Shown here: piece after piece, positions 33,473 through 41,556 of the stretch
How the letters are laid out: each line of letters begins with the position of its first letter
Numbering within the stretch: the stretch's first letter is position 1
Origin: an uncultured Pelagibacteraceae bacterium
Lineage (GTDB): Bacteria > Pseudomonadota > Alphaproteobacteria > Pelagibacterales > Pelagibacteraceae
DNA: 64,000 nt
Assembly (NCBI GenBank): GCA_902596975.1
Contig: CACJWS010000005.1
Location: forward strand, 7,501-71,500
Direction of reading: 5' to 3'
Position numbers and translations under genes: made by a program
Notes under the pieces: generated by a model
The model's input: only the letters and a program-made list of their open reading frames with translations
The model's database searches: none
Told to the model about the DNA's origin: nothing

Positions 33473-34133
33473 AATTTTTATTGCTTGCGATACTACGAAT
33501 ATAAAAAAAATCAGGAATATAGTGAATAATACGAAAACTAATAAATTAAGAATTGGATATAAATTTGGATTAGAATTTTTGAATTCTAAAAATGGGAGGA
33601 AATTTATTCAAAAATTAAAAAAGAAAACTATATTTGGTGACTTTAAATTTTCAGATATTCCAAATACATGTGCATCCGCTATAAAATCTGTTAAAGATTT
33701 AAATTTTAATTATATAACTATACACACTAATTGTGGATTAAATGCACTAAAAGCTGCAAAAAAAGTTGCAGGCAATGTTAAATTAATTGGTGTCACTACC
33801 CTTACATCTCTAGATAATAAATCTCTTAAAGAAATAGGATTTAGTGAAAATATTAATAAAGTCGTATTAAAGCAAGCTATATTAGCAAGAAAGGCAAACT
33901 TAGATGCTATAGTATGTAGTCCTAAGGAAGTTAAACTAGTAAAAAAAGTATTCAAAAAGGAAATCATAACACCAGGAATAAGATTTAATTCTAGATTAAA
34001 TGATCAAAAAAGAGTTTTAACTCCTAAGCAAGCTTATAAAAATGGAAGTGATTGGCTCGTAATAGGAAGACCAATAACCAAAGGTAATATTAAACAAAAT
34101 ATTAAAAAATTAATTGATCACTTAAGTCAATGA
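33459..34133 (+). CDS. pyrF: orotidine 5'-phosphate decarboxylase
   Basis: GDFKFSDIPNTCASAI, VTTLTSLD, IVCSPKEV, TPGIR...DQKRVLTPKQAYKNGSDWLVIGRPIT. Confidence 0.92.
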   Translation: MMKNKIFIACDTTNIKKIRNIVNNTKTNKLRIGYKFGLEFLNSKNGRKFIQKLKKKTIFGDFKFSDIPNTCASAIKSVKDLNFNYITIHTNCGLNALKAAKKVAGNVKLIGVTTLTSLDNKSLKEIGFSENINKVVLKQAILARKANLDAIVCSPKEVKLVKKVFKKEIITPGIRFNSRLNDQKRVLTPKQAYKNGSDWLVIGRPITKGNIKQNIKKLIDHLSQ

Positions 34134-34747
34134 TTAAAGGTTTAAAAATTTGCGGGATCTCAGATCCTAAAACTTTAAACTATATTTTAAATCATAAATA
34201 CAAACCTTCTATGATAGGATTCATTACAAATTATGAGAAAAGTAGAAGATTTATTGAATATGACAAATTACAAAGTTTAATTAATGTTGATAAAAAGAAT
34301 GTAAACTTTGTCTCTGTTCTTGTGAGTCCTAACGATGAGATTTTAGAAAAGATTAAAGATTTAAATTTTGACTATTATCAGCTTTACGATGTAGATCCTG
34401 AAAGAACAGAAGAAATTAAATCAAAATATAAAATAAAAATAATATCTGCTCTTACAATTTCTGAAGAAGCTGACGTAATTAAATATAAAAATTATCTAGA
34501 AATATCAGATATAATTTTATTTGATTCAAAAGGATATCATAAATCTGAAAATTTTGATCACAAACTGCTGGATATTGTACCGAATGAATTAAATAAAATG
34601 ATTGCAGGAAATATACAAATAGAAGATATTTCAAATTTTAAAAATAAAAACTTTATGATTGATCTTAGTGGGGCGTTAGAAGACGAAAATGGAAAAAAAG
34701 ATTTAAGTAAAATTGATAAATTGTTAAACTTATCTGCAAAAATATGA
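34130..34747 (+). CDS. phosphoribosylanthranilate isomerase-like (TrpF-fold, divergent) protein
   Basis: KICGISDPKTLN, ADxIGFxxxxxSRRF-like N-terminus, YYQLYD, AGNIQIEDI; lacks the GGTG phosphate-binding motif of TrpF; trpF position upstream of trpB. Confidence 0.75.
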   Translation: MIKGLKICGISDPKTLNYILNHKYKPSMIGFITNYEKSRRFIEYDKLQSLINVDKKNVNFVSVLVSPNDEILEKIKDLNFDYYQLYDVDPERTEEIKSKYKIKIISALTISEEADVIKYKNYLEISDIILFDSKGYHKSENFDHKLLDIVPNELNKMIAGNIQIEDISNFKNKNFMIDLSGALEDENGKKDLSKIDKLLNLSAKI

Positions 34748-35988
34748 AACTTAAAAAGGGAATTCCTGTAATAGACCAAGGTAATAAACTTGGATTTTGG
34801 GGAGGTAAATTTGGAGGAAACTTTGTTCCTGAAACATTAAAAAAACCTATCGAAGATTTAGAAGTGCTATTTAACAAACTTAAAAAAGATAAAAAATTCA
34901 TACAAGAAAGAGATAAATGTTTTAAAAATTGGGTTGGTGTACCTACTCGATTTATTAAATTAGAGAATTTAACGAAACATGTGGGTGGAGCTCAAATTTG
35001 GTCTAAAGTTGTTTCAGATGCAAATGGTGGTGCACACAAAGTCTACAACGCAACTGTCCATTGTTTACTTGCAAAACGCTCTGGTAAAAAAGTTATAATT
35101 GGGGACACAGGCGCCGGGTATGCGGGTAAAATGTTAAGTATGGCTGCAAAAAAGTTTGGTCTTAAATGTAAAATTTTCATGGGTGCGAAAGATATTGCAA
35201 GACAACAACCAAATGTAAAAGCGATGAAAAAAAATGGTGCCGAAGTAGTTCCGGTTTATTCAGGAAGTCAAACACTTGTGGATGCTGTTTCAGAATGTAT
35301 GAGGTTCTGGGTTGCTAATTGTGATACTACAGCCATGTGTGTTGGAAGCACAGTAGGGCCAGCTGTTTTTGTTCGTATTTGCGGATGGAGTACTAGTCAA
35401 ATTTCAAGAGAGTTAAAAGTTCAATTAATTGATGAGTTTGGATCAATTCCGAAAAAACTTAAACTTTACAATTGTGTGGGTGGTGGAAGTTCGAGTTTTG
35501 GGTTTTGGAATGAATTTATGGATTATGATAAAAAGCAGTGTGAATTTATTGGCGTAGAAGCTGGGGGACCTGAAAAAAGCAAAAAACATGCAGCACCTTT
35601 AACTTATGGTTCTAAAATTGGAATTTTACATGGTGCAGCCCAATATGTTAATCAAGACTCAGATGGACAAATAGAAGAGACAGAATCTATTTCAGCGGGT
35701 TTAGATTACCCTGGAATTTCTCCGCTTCATTGTTTTTTAAAAGACACAAAGAGAGCTAGATATACTGCAGCGAGTGATGAACAAGCATTAGAAGCTTACA
35801 AACTTGTTACAAGATTTGAAAAATTAAGACCATCTCTTGAACCTAGCCATGCGTTCGCTGTTGCTATATCTGAATCTAAAAAATTGAGCAAAGATACGAT
35901 AGTAGTAGTTAACAGTTGTGGTGATGCTTACAAGGACCGAGGAATTTTAGAGAAAAGATTAGGAAAAAAATATGTTAAATCCAATTAG
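34744..35988 (+). CDS. tryptophan synthase beta-like PLP protein, divergent at catalytic positions
   Basis: FGGNFVPETL, NGGAHK, MGAKDIARQQPNVKAMKKNGAEVVPV, NCVGGGSSSFG, SDGQIEETESISAGLDYPG, LEPSHA; differs at ETGAGQHG (GDTGAGYAG) and SGRGDKD (SCGDAYKD). Confidence 0.88.
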   Translation: MKLKKGIPVIDQGNKLGFWGGKFGGNFVPETLKKPIEDLEVLFNKLKKDKKFIQERDKCFKNWVGVPTRFIKLENLTKHVGGAQIWSKVVSDANGGAHKVYNATVHCLLAKRSGKKVIIGDTGAGYAGKMLSMAAKKFGLKCKIFMGAKDIARQQPNVKAMKKNGAEVVPVYSGSQTLVDAVSECMRFWVANCDTTAMCVGSTVGPAVFVRICGWSTSQISRELKVQLIDEFGSIPKKLKLYNCVGGGSSSFGFWNEFMDYDKKQCEFIGVEAGGPEKSKKHAAPLTYGSKIGILHGAAQYVNQDSDGQIEETESISAGLDYPGISPLHCFLKDTKRARYTAASDEQALEAYKLVTRFEKLRPSLEPSHAFAVAISESKKLSKDTIVVVNSCGDAYKDRGILEKRLGKKYVKSN

Positions 35989-36772
35989 TGTAGCATTTAA
36001 AAAAGCAAAACAAGAAAATAGGCCAGCTTTACTAACTTATACCGTTGCTGGTGATAGCTCAAAAAAACAATCTTTAAATATATTAAAATCAATTTCTAAA
36101 AATGCTGATATTTTAGAATTAGGCGTACCCCATAACACCCCTGTAGCAGATGGAAGTCAGATTCAAACAAGCGCCTATAGAGCAATCAAAAATGGAATTA
36201 AAGTAAATGATATTTTCAAAATTGTAAAAGACTTTAAAAAGTTTGATAAAGATAAACCTATTATATTAATGGGCTATTATAATATGATCTTTCAATATGG
36301 TGAAAATAAATTCTTAAATAAATGTAAGTTATCTGGGGTAAATGGATTAATAGTTGTAGATTTACCTTGGCCAGAAAATAAGAATTTCGCAAAAAAATGT
36401 AAGAAAAAATCTATCTATTTTATTCAGCTTTTATCACCAACAACAACAAAAATTAGGCTAAAAAAAATTATAAGAGACTCTCATCCTATGAATTATTTTA
36501 TTTCAATGTTGAGCACAACAGGTGGTAAACTAAAAGTTTCGCCTAATGATATATTAAAAAATTATACCAAAATAAAAAAAATTGATCCGAAAAAAGAAAT
36601 TGTTATTGGTTTTGGAATCACTGAAAAAACAATTGGCAAACTCAAATCTGCAGATGGATTAGTTGTTGGAAGTGCTTTTTGTAAGGAAATTAGCAAGAGT
36701 TTAAAGCATAGACAAAATCCTGTCACAAATGTAAGTAAGCTAGTAAAAAAATTAAAAAGTAAAATTCTATGA
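35972..36772 (+). CDS. tryptophan synthase alpha-like protein, divergent in active-site loops
   Basis: ILELGVPHNTPVADGSQIQ, ILMGYYNMIFQYG, GFGITEKTI, VVGSAFCKEI; catalytic Glu and Asp retained but loop 6 GVTG replaced. Confidence 0.88.
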   Translation: MLNPISVAFKKAKQENRPALLTYTVAGDSSKKQSLNILKSISKNADILELGVPHNTPVADGSQIQTSAYRAIKNGIKVNDIFKIVKDFKKFDKDKPIILMGYYNMIFQYGENKFLNKCKLSGVNGLIVVDLPWPENKNFAKKCKKKSIYFIQLLSPTTTKIRLKKIIRDSHPMNYFISMLSTTGGKLKVSPNDILKNYTKIKKIDPKKEIVIGFGITEKTIGKLKSADGLVVGSAFCKEISKSLKHRQNPVTNVSKLVKKLKSKIL

Positions 36773-37701
36773 ACTGGATTACAAAAGCTTTAAGTTTTGG
36801 TGAAAAAATTAAAAAAGTTTTAAAAAAAAGACCTTCAAAAGAAGATATAGCAAACTCAGACTGGACTAGTTGTTGCAAAGGTCCAATATTAAAAAAAGAT
36901 CTTGAAGAAAATTTATGGGTTTGCAACTCATGTGGAAAACATCATAGAATTAATTGTCGACAAAGATTTGATATTATTTTTGGAAGAAATGCTTATGAAA
37001 TACTTGATACACCAATTCCTGCAGAAGATCCCCTAGGATGGGTAGATACCAAATCTTATAAAGATAGATTAAAATCTGCAAGAAAGAAAACTAATCAAAA
37101 TTCAGCTGTAATGATCGCTAAAGGCAAAATAAATGGAGTCGACGTGACAGCTGGGGCGATAAATTTTGAGTTTATTGGTGGTTCTGTTGGAGCCGCAGAA
37201 GGTGAAGCAATTATTTACGGTGTGCAACACGCAATTGATAATCAAACACCCTTTGTTTTCTTTCCTTGTGGTGGAGGACAGAGAATGTTTGAATCTCCTA
37301 TTGCACTTGCAAATATGACAAGAACTACTCTTGCTATAAATGAACTTAAAAAAAATAATCTTCCTTATTTAGTTTGTTTTACTGACCCTACGGCAGGAGG
37401 AATCACCGCATCTTTTGCGATGTTGGGAGATATTCATTTTGCCGAACCTGGTTGTTTAATAGCCTTTGCAGGAAAAAGAGTTATACAAGCAACAGTTAAA
37501 GAAGAACTAAGTTCTGACTTTCAAACATCCGAATTTGTCGAAAAGCATGGATTTGTAGATAGAATTGTTGAACGAAAAGATTTAAAAAGAGAAATAAGCT
37601 TACTATTATCAATATTGTTAAAAAAAGATAACGCGGTAAATGAAAAGCAAATAAATGAAACTTCAGACAATATTGAACCGCTTGCAAAAGCTGCATCCTA
37701 A
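36769..37701 (+). CDS. accD: acetyl-CoA carboxylase carboxyltransferase subunit beta
   Basis: Zinc-ribbon WTSCCKGPILKKDLEENLWVCNSCGKHHRI; EFIGGSVGAAEGEAI; FFPCGGGQRMFES; DPTAGGITASFAMLGDI. Confidence 0.95.
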   Translation: MNWITKALSFGEKIKKVLKKRPSKEDIANSDWTSCCKGPILKKDLEENLWVCNSCGKHHRINCRQRFDIIFGRNAYEILDTPIPAEDPLGWVDTKSYKDRLKSARKKTNQNSAVMIAKGKINGVDVTAGAINFEFIGGSVGAAEGEAIIYGVQHAIDNQTPFVFFPCGGGQRMFESPIALANMTRTTLAINELKKNNLPYLVCFTDPTAGGITASFAMLGDIHFAEPGCLIAFAGKRVIQATVKEELSSDFQTSEFVEKHGFVDRIVERKDLKREISLLLSILLKKDNAVNEKQINETSDNIEPLAKAAS

Positions 37702-38920
37702 AGAAATTGATCTTAGTCTAGACAGAGTTAAAAATCTTTGTAAAAAATTAGGTGATCCTCAAAAAAAATTAAAATACATATCTGTAGTTGGAACAAATGG
37801 AAAGTATTCAACTATACAGGCAGTAAGATCAATTTTAAAAACAGCCAATATAGATTGTAATATTTATACCAGTCCACATATTCAAAAAATTAATGAGAGA
37901 TTTATTTTTAACGATGAAGAAATAAATGATGATAAATTATCTGATTTATTAGAAGAAGTCGAAAATGTTAATAATGGTGAACAAATAACTTACTTCGAAA
38001 TATTAACTGCAGCATATTTTTATCATGCAAATAAATTCAAAGACAAAATAAATATTGTAGAAAGTGGTCTATTTCATAGATTTGATGCAACAAATATTAT
38101 TGATAATAATTTATCTAGTATTGTTACTTCAATAGGTTTAGATCATTTAGACTGGTTACCTAAAAATGAGCAAAATATTGAAAAAATTGTTTATGAAAAA
38201 ACCTCATCACTTCTAAATTCTACTATTGTAGTTAGCAAACAAAGCTCGGATGAAACCTTAAATTTAATTAAAAAAACAATTAATAATAATCAATCAAAAA
38301 AAATCATTTATGAAGATGATTTTAATTATTCATTAAGTGAGAATGGTTTTATTTATTATGAGGATGAATATGGTGGTTTAAAATTACCAAAACCAAACCT
38401 ATTGGGTAATTTTCAAATTGACAATTGTGCGACAGCTATTGCTACAGTAAGAAATTTACAACTAGAAGTAAAAGATGAAAATATTAAAGAAGGTATTACT
38501 AGGATAAAAAGTATTGCAAGACTACAAGAAATAAAATCTGGAAAACTTAAAAATATTTGTAAGGACAATAAATTGTACATAGATGGCTCACATAATCCTT
38601 TAGGTGCAAAAGCTCTTAATGAATATTTGAACACTTTAGATTGTAAAAAGCATTTAATTCTTGGAATGATGCATAATAAAGATCACGAAGAATATGTTAG
38701 CTACTTTAATAATATATCTTCTATAACTACAATTGATATTCCTAACCAACCAAATGCTATCAAAGGAATAGATTTAAAAGAAAAATTGAATAAATATCAT
38801 AATATAAGTTACAAAAAATCTATTGAAAAGGCTCTTAATTCTTTAAATCTAGAGAAAGAGGATTTGATAATAATAACTGGGTCTTTATATCTTGCTGGTG
38901 AGCTACTTAATTTAAATTAA
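37655..38920 (+). CDS. folC: bifunctional folylpolyglutamate synthase / dihydrofolate synthase
   Basis: LHPKEIDLSLDRV, VVGTNGKYSTIQA, SPHIQKINERF, SIGLDHLDWL, DGSHNPLGA. Confidence 0.92.
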   Translation: MKLQTILNRLQKLHPKEIDLSLDRVKNLCKKLGDPQKKLKYISVVGTNGKYSTIQAVRSILKTANIDCNIYTSPHIQKINERFIFNDEEINDDKLSDLLEEVENVNNGEQITYFEILTAAYFYHANKFKDKINIVESGLFHRFDATNIIDNNLSSIVTSIGLDHLDWLPKNEQNIEKIVYEKTSSLLNSTIVVSKQSSDETLNLIKKTINNNQSKKIIYEDDFNYSLSENGFIYYEDEYGGLKLPKPNLLGNFQIDNCATAIATVRNLQLEVKDENIKEGITRIKSIARLQEIKSGKLKNICKDNKLYIDGSHNPLGAKALNEYLNTLDCKKHLILGMMHNKDHEEYVSYFNNISSITTIDIPNQPNAIKGIDLKEKLNKYHNISYKKSIEKALNSLNLEKEDLIIITGSLYLAGELLNLN

Positions 38921-39237
38921 ATATTTTCTTTTATAAAAGCAACAATATCGCTCTTTGGTGTAGCTCCAACTTTAGTTGCTTTTAACTCGCCACCTTTAAA
39001 TAAAAGCATTGTAGGAATTCCTCGAACACCATACTTGGTGGGCATATTGGGTTCTGAGTCTATGTCATGTTTTGCAATAACAATATCATTTGCCATCTCT
39101 TCTGAAATTTCCTCTAAAATTGGCCCAACCATTTTACAAGGTCCACACCATTCGGCCCAAAAATCTACTAAAACAGGTTTTTCGTTTTTTAAAACTTGTT
39201 CTTCAAATTTTTCGTCTGTAACTTTTAATGTTGCCAT
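38917..39237 (-). CDS. trxA: thioredoxin
   Basis: VLVDFWAEWCGPCKMVGPILEEI; YGVRGIPTMLLFKGG. Confidence 0.96.
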   Translation of the reverse strand: MATLKVTDEKFEEQVLKNEKPVLVDFWAEWCGPCKMVGPILEEISEEMANDIVIAKHDIDSEPNMPTKYGVRGIPTMLLFKGGELKATKVGATPKSDIVAFIKENI

Positions 39238-39303
39238 ATGCTTTTTATATAAATTAAAATTTTTTTATCAATAGTTAAAAGAAATATGTTAAAATTATCC
39301 ACA

Positions 39304-40737
39304 TTAAACATTTTCATACTTTTGCTGTATTGACATTGCGTATTCATTGAATTCGTCTAGTAGCACAAGCTTTTCGTTGTCATTCTCATTGGTATATTTT
39401 TCTCTTAGAGTATCAATTTCTGTGTAAAGTGTTGGAATTGTCCACCATTTTTCTTTCTTTTCACTTAAAATACGTTTTGCTATCTCTCTTTTAATAGACT
39501 TAAGCATATTTTCAGGAAGAACTTCAGGCGCCTCTTGAAATATAATTTTTTTTCCAAATCCTACTAAACGATCATCGTCAAATTTATCTAGTAATTTAAG
39601 TTTATCTTTCCATGATGCTGCATGCCATGCGGGAAATAAAGCAGTATCTTTATTGGATGTAAATTTAGTATAAATGCTTTCTTCAGCATATATATCTTCT
39701 TGTGTTTTTGATTGTTCTTTTTCTTCAGCTACTTCTCTTAATGCATGAAGTATATTTTGCGAAAATTTCTCATTATTTTTAACAATATCTGCTCTTTTAC
39801 TAATTAATGACCTATCCATAGCACTATAAGGTTCTGCTTTCATGCCATATTTTGCATCAACAATTATTGGAGCCTTATTAGATCTAATAGTTCTTAAGAA
39901 CTTAGGGGACTTTTTCATTTCAACTTTTAGCTCATTTATTGATAAATTTAATAAAGGTTCTATATCAATTCTCAAGTCGAATGCATAATACCAACCGGCA
40001 TATATTGGATGCATACAATATTTTTGATTAAGAGGTGCAACTAGATGAAGTCTAGATTTACCATAATAATATTCATTTAAGGTAATAATTTCCCCTTTTT
40101 TAATTATAGTTTCAGTATCAGATTTATTTGCAGTTTTGAAAAAAGATTCCCAAGTCTCTGGTTGTTTTTTTTTGACAATGTTTAAAACTTTAGCAGTCAT
40201 TATACTATCACTTAATGCGCTATGAGCGTCAGTTGAATCTATACCTTGCATTCTAGCTAACGATTCTAATTTAAATACTGCATTGTTTTTTTCATTAAAT
40301 TCTACTTCTAAAATTGAAGGGTCAATTGCATAAGCTGCACGAGCAATATTAATACCATCATGTCTTTTGTTTGGAGCAGCATTCGTTAAATATGGATACC
40401 TAATCCCTTTAAAAAACTCTTTTCTTATCATTTCATCATCGAAACCGATATTAGACCAACCAAGAAATACAGCTGGGCTCCATTTTTTAAATATTTTTTC
40501 AACTTCCGCTAACATTTGATAGTGCGAAAGATTAGTTTGAGTTAATTGCTTTATTGATGTTTTATTTACAATAAGTGCCATCGCCTGAAAGATTTCTCCT
40601 TCAGGTAAGCTGCATCTTAGATTAAATCTGTCTTTCTCTTTAAAGTTCTCATCAACTAAAACTCCACCAATTTCAATTATGCTCCCAAAGTCTGTACTTG
40701 CACTCGATGATTCTATATCCCAAATTGCTAAATTCAT
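39304..40737 (-). CDS. sbcB: exodeoxyribonuclease I-like (DnaQ-fold exonuclease)
   Basis: WDIESSSASTDFGSIIEIGGVLVDE (DxE), FLGWSNIGFDDEMIRKEFF, DAHSALSDS exo III motif; C-terminal ExoI-like region. Confidence 0.85.
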   Translation of the reverse strand: MNLAIWDIESSSASTDFGSIIEIGGVLVDENFKEKDRFNLRCSLPEGEIFQAMALIVNKTSIKQLTQTNLSHYQMLAEVEKIFKKWSPAVFLGWSNIGFDDEMIRKEFFKGIRYPYLTNAAPNKRHDGINIARAAYAIDPSILEVEFNEKNNAVFKLESLARMQGIDSTDAHSALSDSIMTAKVLNIVKKKQPETWESFFKTANKSDTETIIKKGEIITLNEYYYGKSRLHLVAPLNQKYCMHPIYAGWYYAFDLRIDIEPLLNLSINELKVEMKKSPKFLRTIRSNKAPIIVDAKYGMKAEPYSAMDRSLISKRADIVKNNEKFSQNILHALREVAEEKEQSKTQEDIYAEESIYTKFTSNKDTALFPAWHAASWKDKLKLLDKFDDDRLVGFGKKIIFQEAPEVLPENMLKSIKREIAKRILSEKKEKWWTIPTLYTEIDTLREKYTNENDNEKLVLLDEFNEYAMSIQQKYENV

Positions 40738-40861
40738 AATTTTATCCTCAAATTAGCTAATATTTTATGGTTTTTTGGAAAGTTTTTTAAAGACTTTACC
40801 ATTAGCATATAAACGATTAGCTCAGGTATTAATAACTCTTTTATGGATAGGTTAAGTAAAG

Positions 40862-41548
40862 TCAAGATATATTATTCAATTCGTAAAACATTTTAACCCT
40901 TCCTAAAAATAAATTTTGATACATTTCTAATTCAGCTCCTTCAATTTTAAATTCTTGGAACAAAATATCTTTAGTACATAATAATATTATTCCTGCTTTC
41001 ATCTTGGTTCCATGAACAACATCATGAGCCAAAGTGTATGCTCCCAATTGCAAAAAATAATCCTGAATATAATCTGTTTTTTTTGGTTTATTGGCTTGCT
41101 TAAAATCAATAATTACATTTTTTCCTTGATAAACTCCAATAAGGTCCGCTGTTCCAGCGTACTGTTCTGGATAATATAGAGTTTCTTCCATACCATATAT
41201 CTCTTCTAATTTTCCATTTATACCTTTTTCTATTATTTCTTTGGCCATATTTTTATATTGTTCATTACTTTCAAAAAAACTTTCATTAATTCTTCCTCTT
41301 AAGAATTCTTCTATATAAGTATGCATAGAAGTTCCCCTGCTAGAAGCCTCTGTTTTAATTTTGTTACTTTCTTTCACGCCAACTCTTGAGATCCAGTTAG
41401 CTAGTGCTGCTTTTTCCTCTTCAGATTTTGTTGCACTTAAAATTGTTGTTACGCTTGGTAGCTTATTATCTCCTAATAAGTACTTTCTATAACCATCTTC
41501 TAAAGATCTAGAAGATTTAGGGTAATTAAATTTGTTGCTCCACTTCAT
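40862..41548 (-). CDS. PD-(D/E)XK exonuclease, MGME1/phage-exonuclease-like
   Basis: LPSVTTILSATK, SRGTSMHTYIEEFL, EQYAGTADLIGVYQGKNVIIDFKQANKPKKTDYIQDYFLQLGAYTLA. Confidence 0.78.
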   Translation of the reverse strand: MKWSNKFNYPKSSRSLEDGYRKYLLGDNKLPSVTTILSATKSEEEKAALANWISRVGVKESNKIKTEASSRGTSMHTYIEEFLRGRINESFFESNEQYKNMAKEIIEKGINGKLEEIYGMEETLYYPEQYAGTADLIGVYQGKNVIIDFKQANKPKKTDYIQDYFLQLGAYTLAHDVVHGTKMKAGIILLCTKDILFQEFKIEGAELEMYQNLFLGRVKMFYELNNIS

Positions 41549-41556
41549 TCATTTTT

